NCBI GenBank assembly: GCA_035702805.1
Contig: DASSZN010000285.1
Location: 1-13,587 of the forward strand
Reading direction: 5' to 3'
Source: DASSZN01 sp035702805
GTDB lineage: Bacteria; Chloroflexota; Chloroflexia; Thermomicrobiales; Thermomicrobiaceae
Length of the DNA stretch: 13,587 nt
This document shows, one piece after another, positions 6,330 through 12,402 of the stretch. The position numbers and the translations under genes are program-made. Each line of letters starts with the position of its first letter. Position 1 is the first letter of the stretch. Under the pieces are notes generated by a model that saw only the letters and a program-made list of their open reading frames with translations, did no database searches and had not been told where the DNA came from.

Positions 6330-7232
6330 TCAGGCGGCGGGCGCCCCGGGTCCCGCGTGAGCCATGAGCCTCGGCACCCCCGGCGCGACCCAGAGGGCGG
6401 CGAGCGCGAAGCCGGCGCCGGCCAGCGGCGGGGACCAGCGCGCCGCCGCGGCCGACGCGCCGAGCAGCAGCGCCAGCCCGCCGAGCCCGATCGCGACGAG
6501 GCGTGTCCGCGCCGCGAGACCGCGCGGGAGCGGAGCCGGCGCTGACAGGACGTCCAGCGGGATGCCGACCGCCGCGCCGGCCAGCCCGCCGGCTACCTGC
6601 CAGGTACGCACCGTCGTCCCGAGGAAGGAGACAACCAGGAGCGCGGCGGTGAACCCGAGCACGCCGAGCGCGACGACCAGGCGCCGCGGCGGGCGCGTGC
6701 CGAGACGGCGGGCCAGCCGGGGGGAGAGCCGCGCGTAGCCGGCCAGCAGGAGCAGGCCGAGCGCCGCACCGCCGAGCACGTCGCCCGGGTAGTGCACGCC
6801 CAGGTAGACCCGGCTGAGCATGACGGTGCCGGCGACGAGCGCCGCCAGCGCCCAGGGCAGCCCCACCAGCAGTGCCAGCCCGCCCCAGAGCGTCGTCGCC
6901 GTCACGCTGTGGCCGCTCGGGAACGAGCCGTCGTTGACCGTCTCGCGCACGAGGATCGCGGCACCCTGCGGTCGGGGCAGGCCGACGACCGCCTTCAGCG
7001 CCGTGCTCGCCGCCGCGCCGAGGAGGACGACCGCCAGCAGCCCGTACGCGGGGCGCCGCCCGCCGAGCCAGCGTGCCAGCGCGACGGCGACGACCACGGC
7101 CCAGGTGTCGCCCAGCTCCGTCAGGAGGCGGAACGGCCCGAGCCACCCCGGCCCGAGGAAGCGCTGCACCGCGACGATCGCCCGCGGGTCCCAGAGGAAG
7201 GTCCACCCCAGCGCCGCGATCACGCTCGCCAC
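6330..7232 (-). CDS. PAP2-family integral membrane phosphatase
   Basis: A 300-residue multi-pass membrane protein with all three motifs of the PAP2 phosphatase superfamily. These are K80...R87-P88 (KAVVGLPRP), P105-S-G-H108, and S140-R141...H147...D151 (SRVYLGVHYPGDVLGG). H108 and H147 are the expected general acid and phospho-acceptor. Hydrophobic stretches before and after the motifs give about six to eight membrane helices. The C-terminal third (about 185-300) is extra hydrophobic sequence beyond the core domain. Likely substrates are lipid phosphates such as undecaprenyl pyrophosphate or phosphatidate, at the outer membrane leaflet. The start at 7232 is a GTG with only a weak purine-rich site (GGCGACGAG); a second GTG three codons later (7223) is possible. 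It is alone between the GH25-like gene and the peptidase, 86 bp after the former. Confidence 0.88.
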   Translation of the reverse strand: MASVIAALGWTFLWDPRAIVAVQRFLGPGWLGPFRLLTELGDTWAVVVAVALARWLGGRRPAYGLLAVVLLGAAASTALKAVVGLPRPQGAAILVRETVNDGSFPSGHSVTATTLWGGLALLVGLPWALAALVAGTVMLSRVYLGVHYPGDVLGGAALGLLLLAGYARLSPRLARRLGTRPPRRLVVALGVLGFTAALLVVSFLGTTVRTWQVAGGLAGAAVGIPLDVLSAPAPLPRGLAARTRLVAIGLGGLALLLGASAAAARWSPPLAGAGFALAALWVAPGVPRLMAHAGPGAPAA

Positions 7233-7281
7233 CTCGTCGCCGGGCGCCCGCCCCGCCGGCCTCGCCCCGGCGACCAGTCTA

Positions 7282-7302
7282 CGACGGCCGCACCGGCCGT
7301 CG
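7282..7302 (-). terminator. Hairpin terminator after the GH25-like gene
   Basis: Perfect inverted repeat CGACGGCCG-CAC-CGGCCGTCG, a 9-bp stem with a 3-base loop, 16 bases beyond the stop codon of the GH25-like gene on the minus strand. No T tract follows. Position and perfection make a terminator the likely role. Confidence 0.6.
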
Positions 7303-7318
7303 AGCCCGCGCCGGGAGG

Positions 7319-8077
7319 CTAGCAGCCGTAGTCGCCGTCGAAGCCGTTGCTCGCGTACTGCACCAGCTGGACCGGCCCGCCGCTAAAGGACGCGCTGCAG
7401 AGCGCGCTCGGCGCGGTCGCCGAGCCGCCGGCGACCCAGTCGGGCACGACTTGCTGAGAGGACCCGGTGATCTGCGCGCTCCCGGTGATCGTCTTCCACA
7501 TGCCGGCCGTGGAGTAGATCCCGACCGTCGCATTGTGCGTCTGCCAGTAGTAGATGGCCCCGTCGATAACGTCCAGGTTCAGGGCGGTGTTCTTCGACCA
7601 GGAGTTGGAGGTCTCGATGTCGAGCCACCAGGTCGAGATCGTGGTCCCCGACGGCACGAGCCCGGCGGCGTAGGCGGCCGCGTTGTAGCCGTAGTTGTAG
7701 GCGACGCAGGCCTTGTCCCGGTGGGTGCAGGTCCCGTCCGGCCCGGTAGCCCCGTTCGAGGCGGTCGACCCGACCGGGTAGTTCAGGTTCATGTAGGCGG
7801 ACGCTGGGTTGGGCAGCGCCGCCGCCCAGGCGAGCTCCGTGGCGAAGCAGGAGTTCGCGGTGTAGGCGCGCCCGCCGGTGGCGCCCACGATGCCGAAGGC
7901 GCCGCCCGACGGCAGCGCCGCCCCGCAGTCGGGGTACGAGACGTCGTAGCCCGTCGTTGCGGACGGGTAGATGCCGGACGCGCTCGCTCCCAGCGAGGTC
8001 GCCGCCAGCAGCACCGCGCTCAAGCCGAGCGCCAGCCAGAATCCCCTGCGTGCGCGCATGCGCATGCCCATGCCCAT
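7319..8077 (-). CDS. Secreted GH25-like (muramidase-fold) protein
   Basis: A 252-residue exported protein. Residues 1-34 form a signal peptide: basic MRMRARR, hydrophobic core FWLALGLSAVLLAATSLG, and ASAS before a probable cleavage. The mature part looks like a divergent GH25/lysozyme-type TIM barrel. GYDVSYPDCG (43-52) corresponds to the GH25 first strand and FGIVGATGG (61-69) to the second. WWLDIETS (150-157) carries the D153-x-E155 catalytic-type pair, VGIYSTAGMW (185-194) follows, and the closing VQLVQY is typical. Six cysteines (51, 77, 117, 124, 227, 252) are all in the mature part, with one at the very last residue, so three disulfides are likely. GAGAGGGG lies 10 bases before the first ATG; later in-frame ATGs (8071, 8065, 8059) are alternative starts. 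It may cleave peptidoglycan, but activity is not shown by sequence. Monocistronic with its own hairpin. Confidence 0.75.
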   Translation of the reverse strand: MGMGMRMRARRGFWLALGLSAVLLAATSLGASASGIYPSATTGYDVSYPDCGAALPSGGAFGIVGATGGRAYTANSCFATELAWAAALPNPASAYMNLNYPVGSTASNGATGPDGTCTHRDKACVAYNYGYNAAAYAAGLVPSGTTISTWWLDIETSNSWSKNTALNLDVIDGAIYYWQTHNATVGIYSTAGMWKTITGSAQITGSSQQVVPDWVAGGSATAPSALCSASFSGGPVQLVQYASNGFDGDYGC

Positions 8078-8216
8078 GGACGCCGAGCCCCTCTCACGCG
8101 CCGTCGATCCCGCTCGTACCGCTACGGGTCCGCGCAGGGTAGCACGACCCGGCGTCGCTCGCGAGCGCGTTCGGCCCCGCTTCCGCGGCGCGACTTGCGT
8201 CCGGTGGCGGGCGCCG
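8078..8216. other. Intergenic region between amine oxidase and GH25-like genes
   Basis: It contains the ribosome binding site of the GH25-like gene (8088-8095), a possible -10 box TACCCT on the minus strand (8141-8136) without a -35, and a 12-bp self-complementary CGCTCGCGAGCG at 8156-8167. Nothing here is strong enough to call a terminator or promoter firmly. Confidence 0.35.
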
Positions 8217-10178
8217 TCACTCCACCCGCCCGTTCCGGCCGTCGTGCCCCCCATGCCCGTCGTGCCCGGCGCCGTGCGACGCGTGGTCGTGGGACGGCGG
8301 CACGTCGAGCGCCGGGTTGCGGTCGAAGAACCCGTTCGGCTGCAGCATGAAGCCGGTGTACTGCGCCGGCATGACCGGCCAGTCCTCCAGGCGCACCGGG
8401 TGGTGCGAGCCGAGCGTGTACCAGAGCACGACGTCGGTCTGCTCGATCGAGCGGTTGGCCTTCGTCCACGCGGGCAGCCCGGCGCCGCCCGGGTGCTGGT
8501 TCGGGTACTCCCCGGCCGGGTGCCGCTCGTCGGGATGGTAGGGCGTCACCCACAGGTGCTTGGTGATGAAGGCGGCCCGCGCCGTGATGCTGGCGTCGGG
8601 CTGGGCGAACGACCGCACGTTGCCGCGCGGCATCAGCCGGTAGCCGACCGGGTCGCCCACCGCGTTGCGCACCGCCGGGTTGACCACGGCCCAGTAGCGC
8701 CCGGCCAGCGGGTCGACCAGCTGCTGCGCCTCGAGCTCGGTCCGCAGCGGCGTGGCGCGGGACGCGAAGGCGTTGCCGTGCGGGTTGTCCGGGCCGGGTG
8801 GGACGGCCTCGGTGTGCACCTCGTAGACCGAGTTGACCGGCCCGTCGACGTCGAGGTCGAGCCGCAGGTTGAAGAAGTGCTGGTGGATCGGCGCGTAGAG
8901 GCCGTCGGCGTTGAGGCGCTGGCCGTAGGGCGTCGACTGGCCGGGCGCGAGCGCGCCGGTCGAGACGATGCCGGTCATCTTGACCTCGAACTCGATCGTC
9001 CCGTCCTGGTAGAAGTACCAGAAGAAGCCGTACTCGTAGTTGCCGACCGTGGCGATGAAGGAGACGACCAGGCGGCGCGAGCGCCGCACCTCGGCCCGGC
9101 CGGTGCGGAAATCGGTGTGCTTCCAGAGCATGCCGTAGTCCTCCTCGTGGAGGCAGACGGCGTTGGGGATCGTCACCGGCTCGCCCTGGGCGTTGGCGAC
9201 GACCGCGTCGAAGTAGTGGATCACGCCGAGGCAGTCGCAGCCCAGCTCGAGCGCGTTGGCCAGCGTGCCGATGCTGTACTCCCCGGCGTCGAAGGCGTTC
9301 TTGCGCCAGTGGCCGGGCGCGGGGTCGCCGTAGGGCACGACCATCTCCGCCAGGGACGCCCGGTGCAGGATCGAGCGCACCCGTCCCCCGTCCTCGTAGC
9401 CCACCGTGTGCAGCACCAGCCCCTCGCGCGAGGTGTAGCCGAGGCGGAGGCGCCACTTCTGCCAGCGCACCTCGCGGCCGTGCACGGTGAAGCTGGTCCC
9501 CTCCGGCTGGCGGATCTCGATCGGCCGCACGCCCTCCCGCGGCGGCCCGACCGCGTCGGCGGCGTACTGGCCCGGCGTCCAGGGCACCGGCACCACGCCG
9601 TCGTCCTCGACCCGCACCACCCGCTCGGCCAGGAGGTCGACCACGACCACGACGTTCTCGATCGGGTGGGCGTAGCCGTTGTCCTCCGGGCTGGCGCGCA
9701 CCCAGGCGAGGGCGCGCAGCAGCCGCCGCCCGCGCTCGGACGCGTCGCCGTAGTAGCCGGCCGACCAGGGGTCGACCATCACCAGGTCCGGGTCGGTGAT
9801 CCCCCGCCGGCGCAGGGCCTCCTGGAAGGCCGGGTCGGCCTTGACCACGCGCTCGCAGGTGAAGAACTCGTCGAAGGTGATGGCCGGCTGGACGCCGGGT
9901 ACGTGGCGCCAGGAGCGGACGGCCCCGGCGTCGAGGGAGACGACTGCCTCGTAGGTCCGGCCGTCGGCCACGTCGAGGAGGACGGCGAAGGCCTCGCGTT
10001 CGAGCGGCGCGGCCGCGCCGGCGAGCGTGTCCTTGGGCGGCTCGCGCAGGTCGATCGAGACGAAGCGCGCGCCGCCCAGCGGGCGCTCCGTGCGGATCAC
10101 CCGGGCGGCCAGCGCGATCTCGTCGGCGGTGAGCGGATCGAGAGGGTGGCAGGTCGTGGCGCGCGTCTCGGTGGTCAT
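8217..10178 (-). CDS. Copper-containing primary amine oxidase (TPQ cofactor)
   Basis: A complete 653-residue copper amine oxidase, oxidising a primary amine to aldehyde, ammonia and hydrogen peroxide. The cofactor motif TVGNYEYG places the topaquinone-forming tyrosine at Y381. Catalytic base D297 is in FDAGEYSIG and a likely gate tyrosine is Y283. The copper histidines are H432 and H434 (HQHFFN) plus one of H592/H593 in SHHPVRLEDWPVMP. These positions nearly coincide with Arthrobacter phenylethylamine oxidase, and the two small N-terminal domains precede the large beta-sandwich domain. There is no signal peptide, so it is probably cytoplasmic. The last 25 residues are a Gly/His tail with six histidines (630-645), perhaps a metal-binding extension. 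The ATG at 10178 is set by AAGGAGGG 7 bases upstream; an in-frame extension to 10259 lacks one. The preferred amine is unknown. Confidence 0.95.
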   Translation of the reverse strand: MTTETRATTCHPLDPLTADEIALAARVIRTERPLGGARFVSIDLREPPKDTLAGAAAPLEREAFAVLLDVADGRTYEAVVSLDAGAVRSWRHVPGVQPAITFDEFFTCERVVKADPAFQEALRRRGITDPDLVMVDPWSAGYYGDASERGRRLLRALAWVRASPEDNGYAHPIENVVVVVDLLAERVVRVEDDGVVPVPWTPGQYAADAVGPPREGVRPIEIRQPEGTSFTVHGREVRWQKWRLRLGYTSREGLVLHTVGYEDGGRVRSILHRASLAEMVVPYGDPAPGHWRKNAFDAGEYSIGTLANALELGCDCLGVIHYFDAVVANAQGEPVTIPNAVCLHEEDYGMLWKHTDFRTGRAEVRRSRRLVVSFIATVGNYEYGFFWYFYQDGTIEFEVKMTGIVSTGALAPGQSTPYGQRLNADGLYAPIHQHFFNLRLDLDVDGPVNSVYEVHTEAVPPGPDNPHGNAFASRATPLRTELEAQQLVDPLAGRYWAVVNPAVRNAVGDPVGYRLMPRGNVRSFAQPDASITARAAFITKHLWVTPYHPDERHPAGEYPNQHPGGAGLPAWTKANRSIEQTDVVLWYTLGSHHPVRLEDWPVMPAQYTGFMLQPNGFFDRNPALDVPPSHDHASHGAGHDGHGGHDGRNGRVE

Positions 10179-10426
10179 CCGGGAGCCCTCCTTCGCGTCC
10201 GGGACGCGCGACCGTCGCCACGGGCGGCGCGCGGCGGCGCCGGTGGTCGGGCGTCCCATCTGCCGCGCCGGACACGGCCGCGGGTGCTGCGCGCGCTCGG
10301 CGGCGCAGGCTCGCGACGCGCCGGACGGGATCGACAGGGAGTCGGTTGCTCGTCAAGGATAGCCGATTTGAAGACGCGAGCGGCGCGCCCGGCGGCGCTC
10401 CGGAGTTGGGGGACGGGCGCTCAGGC
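10179..10426. other. Upstream region of the amine oxidase gene
   Basis: No gene is seen. On the minus strand the only A/T-richer patch is around 10345-10372, containing TATCCT (10361-10356), a possible -10 box, and TTGACG (10356-10351), a possible -35. The two overlap and neither has a well-spaced partner, so no promoter can be fixed. The rest is GC-rich sequence leading to the strong ribosome binding site at 10186-10193. Confidence 0.35.
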
Positions 10427-10456
10427 GGCCGGGGGCCTCGAGCGAGGCCCCCGGCC
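10427..10456 (-). terminator. Strong GC hairpin terminator after the small membrane protein gene
   Basis: GGCCGGGGGCCTC-GAGC-GAGGCCCCCGGCC is a perfect 13-bp stem with a 4-base loop. It starts 20 bases after the stop codon at 10477 on the minus strand. There is no T tract. It is the longest perfect hairpin in the window and separates this gene from the amine oxidase. Confidence 0.65.
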
Positions 10457-10476
10457 AGGACCCACGGGTGCGAGGG

Positions 10477-10758
10477 TTACGCCCGAGCTCCCTGCTCGAC
10501 GTAGTGGATGCCCACCTCCACGATCGCCGCCGCGACCAGCGCCGCGATCAGCGCCGGGAAGATGGCGAGGCCGGCGGCCTCGTAGCCCCACTTGCCCAGC
10601 CCGAAGATCTCATACTCGCTGAACGCGAACCCGGCGACGCCCGCCGCGATCGCGGTCAGCACGCCCTCGAGCCCCAGCCGCGCGCGGAGGCCATACTGCG
10701 CCAGCGCGCCGATGACGACCGCCCCGGCCACCAGGATCACGTATCCCCAGGTTCCCAT
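10477..10758 (-). CDS. Small integral membrane protein, unknown function
   Basis: A 93-residue protein with three predicted membrane helices: VILVAGAVVIGALAQYGL (7-24), LEGVLTAIAAGVAGFAF (30-46) and AAGLAIFPALIAALVAAAIV (61-80). The loop FSEYEIFGLGKWGYE separates helices two and three, and a short charged tail VEQGARA ends it. The size and Gly/Ala packing recall GlsB/YeaQ/YmgE-type small membrane proteins, but I cannot assign it to that family. The ATG at 10758 is chosen because AAGGAG lies 7 bases upstream. A much longer in-frame ORF reaching to 11295 runs antisense into the monooxygenase gene and is rejected. A strong hairpin follows the stop, and a possible -10 box TAGGAT lies 39-44 bp upstream, so it is probably transcribed alone. 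Confidence 0.8.
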   Translation of the reverse strand: MGTWGYVILVAGAVVIGALAQYGLRARLGLEGVLTAIAAGVAGFAFSEYEIFGLGKWGYEAAGLAIFPALIAALVAAAIVEVGIHYVEQGARA

Positions 10759-10796
10759 GGCCGCGCTCCTTCCGCGCATCCCGGGAGTCCCATCTG

Positions 10797-10802
10797 ATCC
10801 TA
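10797..10802 (-). promoter_or_regulatory. Candidate -10 box for the small membrane protein gene
   Basis: TAGGAT on the minus strand matches four of six consensus bases and sits in the 122-bp gap upstream of the gene. The best -35 at 16 bp spacing, TGTGAC, is poor. A small CTAC-G-GTAG symmetry (10800-10808) overlaps it. Confidence 0.3.
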
Positions 10803-10851
10803 CGGTAGCAGCAGGCTCGTCACAGGCGCACAACGGACGGGGCCGGGCTAT

Positions 10852-10871
10852 GACAACTCCGTGCCGTTGTC
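10852..10871 (-). terminator. Inverted repeat after the monooxygenase gene
   Basis: GACAAC-N8-GTTGTC, a perfect 6-bp stem starting 9 bases after the monooxygenase stop on the minus strand. Unlike the other hairpins here it is A/T-containing. It could be a weak terminator or, lying upstream of the small membrane protein gene, an operator. Confidence 0.35.
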
Positions 10872-10880
10872 CGGGTGGCC

Positions 10881-12095
10881 TCAGCGGGAGTCCATCCCCT
10901 CCGGTTCGGCGCCGGGGTCGGCCGCCAGCGCCGCCGCCACGTCGTAGCGCCACAGCCAGTCGAAGCGCGCCGCCGGCGCCTCCGGGCTGGCCGCCAGGCG
11001 CGCGTTGCGCGCGGCGATCTCGGCCGGGTCGGACAGGTGCATCTGGCGCCCCGCCTCGCGCGAGGCCGCCTGCACCGCGGCCGTCCGCTCGCGGCGCAGC
11101 GCCGCGTACCGCGCGATCGCCGCGCGCGGGTCGTCGGGGTCGGCGGCCAGGCAGCCGGCCAGGATGAACCCGTCCTCGATGCTCTGGCTGGCGCCCTGCG
11201 CCATGTAGGGCAGCATCGGGTGCGCCGCGTCCCCCAGCAGCGTGACCCGCCCGCGCGTCCACTCCGCCAGCGGCGGCCGGTCGAAGAGCGCCCACTTGTA
11301 CACCTGCTCGGTCCCCTCGATCAGCGCGCGCACCTGCGGGTGCCAGCCGGCGTGGGCCGCCAGCGCCTGCTCACGGTCGCCGCGCGCCGACCAGGACTCC
11401 TCCCGCCAGTCGTCGTCGGTCTGCGCGTTGCCGACCCAGTTCACCAGCCGCCCGCCCGAGACGTAGTAGACGGCGACCTGGTGGCGCGGCCCCCAGAAGG
11501 AGTGGTGGCGCGCCTCCAGCCCAACCGCGTGCCCCACCGCGGCCGGCGCCAGCCCTCGCCAGGCGACCTGGTGCGACCAGACGGCCCGGTCGGGACCCGC
11601 CACGTGCTCGCGCACCACCGAGTGGATGCCGTCCGCGCCGATCAGCACGTCGCCGGTCGCCTCCCGGCCGTCGGCGAAGCGCGCGGTGACCGTCGCCTCG
11701 TCCTGCTCAACGGCGACGCAGCGGGCGCCCAGGGTGAGGGGCGCGTCGCCCAGCGCCGCGCGCAGGACGTCGTGGAGGTCGGCGCGGTGCAGGTGGTAGA
11801 AGGGCGCGCCCCAGCGGAGCGCCGCCCCCTCGCCCAGCGGCACGCGCCCCAGCACCGCGCCGGTGTGCCAGTCGCGCGTGTCGTGCGACAGGGGCAGCAC
11901 GCCGACGGCGCGCACCGCCTCGGCCAGCCCGAGCCCATGGAGGACGCGCGTCGCGTTGGGCCCGACCGCCACGCCGGCACCCACCTCGCGCAGCACGTTC
12001 GCCTGCTCGTAGACGTGGACCTCCAGGCCGGCCCGGCGCAGCGCCAGCGCCGCGCAGAGCCCGCCGATCCCGCCGCCGACGATGAGAGTGCGCAT
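10881..12095 (-). CDS. FAD-dependent aromatic monooxygenase (class A, salicylate hydroxylase type)
   Basis: A 404-residue single-component flavoprotein monooxygenase, expected to use NAD(P)H and O2 to hydroxylate an aromatic or similar ring. Its three family fingerprints are present. The Rossmann start VGGGIGGLCAALALRRAG (6-23) ends with E30 for the FAD ribose. The DG motif is GADGIHSVVR (153-162). The GD motif is VTLLGDAAHPMLPYMAQGASQSIED (284-308), in the form seen in salicylate and 6-hydroxynicotinate 3-monooxygenases. The ATG at 12095 has GGGAAGGA 7 bases upstream; an in-frame extension to 12197 would read through the likely promoter and operator and is not adopted. No ring-cleavage or transport gene is nearby, so the substrate is unknown. 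Control probably lies in the palindromes of the divergent region just upstream. Confidence 0.92.
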   Translation of the reverse strand: MRTLIVGGGIGGLCAALALRRAGLEVHVYEQANVLREVGAGVAVGPNATRVLHGLGLAEAVRAVGVLPLSHDTRDWHTGAVLGRVPLGEGAALRWGAPFYHLHRADLHDVLRAALGDAPLTLGARCVAVEQDEATVTARFADGREATGDVLIGADGIHSVVREHVAGPDRAVWSHQVAWRGLAPAAVGHAVGLEARHHSFWGPRHQVAVYYVSGGRLVNWVGNAQTDDDWREESWSARGDREQALAAHAGWHPQVRALIEGTEQVYKWALFDRPPLAEWTRGRVTLLGDAAHPMLPYMAQGASQSIEDGFILAGCLAADPDDPRAAIARYAALRRERTAAVQAASREAGRQMHLSDPAEIAARNARLAASPEAPAARFDWLWRYDVAAALAADPGAEPEGMDSR

Positions 12096-12155
12096 TTCAG
12101 CGTCCTTCCCGCACGGTGACCGCCTGGCCGGCGCCCCGCCGCATCTCCACCCGCC

Positions 12156-12172
12156 ATGGTCCGAAGACCATA
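12156..12172 (-). promoter_or_regulatory. Inverted-repeat operator candidate overlapping the monooxygenase -10
   Basis: ATGGTC-CGAA-GACCAT (12156-12171) is a perfect 6+4+6 inverted repeat. Its right arm overlaps TATGGT on the minus strand (12172-12167), the best -10 candidate for the monooxygenase, about 65 bases before its ATG. TGGTC...GACCA half-sites are typical of GntR-family (FadR/PdhR-type) operators, but the 4-base centre differs, so the regulator family is only a suggestion. Confidence 0.5.
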
Positions 12173-12174
12173 CA

Positions 12175-12189
12175 CCGGCGCGGCGCCGG
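12175..12189. repeat. GC palindrome CCGGCGC-G-GCGCCGG
   Basis: Perfect 7+1+7 inverted repeat just beyond the operator candidate. In sequence this GC-rich, short GC palindromes arise often, so its meaning is unclear. Confidence 0.35.
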
Positions 12190-12222
12190 CCCGCCACGGG
12201 GTGCGAACGGACGCGTTCCAGT

Positions 12223-12243
12223 CGGGCTCAAATATTGAGCCCG
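12223..12243. promoter_or_regulatory. 21-bp perfect palindrome, candidate regulator binding site
   Basis: CGGGCTCAA-ATA-TTGAGCCCG, arms of nine bases with an A/T centre, ends 7 bp before the -35 box of the secreted-protein promoter. It has no T tract and no gene end near it, so a transcription factor site is more likely than a terminator. The form (short symmetric arms around an A/T centre) suits a MarR or TetR-type dimer. From here a protein could control either divergent gene. Confidence 0.65.
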
Positions 12244-12250
12244 CGCGATC

Positions 12251-12279
12251 TTGACCGCCTGCGACCGTTCGGTTACGCT
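12251..12279 (+). promoter_or_regulatory. Sigma-70-type promoter of the secreted-protein gene
   Basis: TTGACC (12251-12256), 17-bp spacer, TACGCT (12274-12279). Five of six -35 bases match and the -10 fits TAnnnT. The predicted transcript start near 12286 gives a leader of about 117 bases before the ATG at 12403. Confidence 0.65.
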
Positions 12280-12402
12280 ACGCGCGAGTTCCAGCCCGGC
12301 GTCATGACAGACGCTCAGCTATGAGGAGTGGGGTGCCCGCTGGGGAGCACGGCCGAACGGTGCCGCGTGCCCGGTCGGGTGCGTGTGAGAGGGGTGTGCC
12401 GG

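Larger units (their letters stand above)
12096..12402. other. Divergent control region between the monooxygenase and the secreted protein
   Basis: This 307-bp stretch has no credible gene. It contains, left to right, the monooxygenase ribosome binding site (12103-12110), an inverted repeat overlapping a possible -10 (12156-12172), a GC palindrome (12175-12189), a 21-bp A/T-centred palindrome (12223-12243), a sigma-70-type plus-strand promoter (12251-12279), a leader of about 117 bases, and the ribosome binding site GAGAGGGG (12387-12394) of the secreted protein gene. Confidence 0.65.

Noticed and set aside
8156..8167. CGCTCGCGAGCG palindrome as a terminator for the amine oxidase
   Set aside because: It is self-complementary without a natural loop, about 50 bases past the stop and short; such GC palindromes are expected by chance here.
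10351..10361. TTGACG and TATCCT as a promoter of the amine oxidase
   Set aside because: The two elements overlap each other and neither has a partner at 15-19 bp spacing, so they cannot form one promoter.
7971..10622. Very long plus-strand open frame opposite the amine oxidase
   Set aside because: It is an antisense shadow in GC-rich DNA; its translation is low-complexity Arg/Val/Gly/Asp sequence without domains, while the minus strand encodes a complete copper amine oxidase.
10477..11295. Extension of the small membrane protein to 272 residues
   Set aside because: The added N-terminus runs antisense through the monooxygenase gene and is low-complexity; the ATG at 10758 has an AAGGAG site at ideal spacing.
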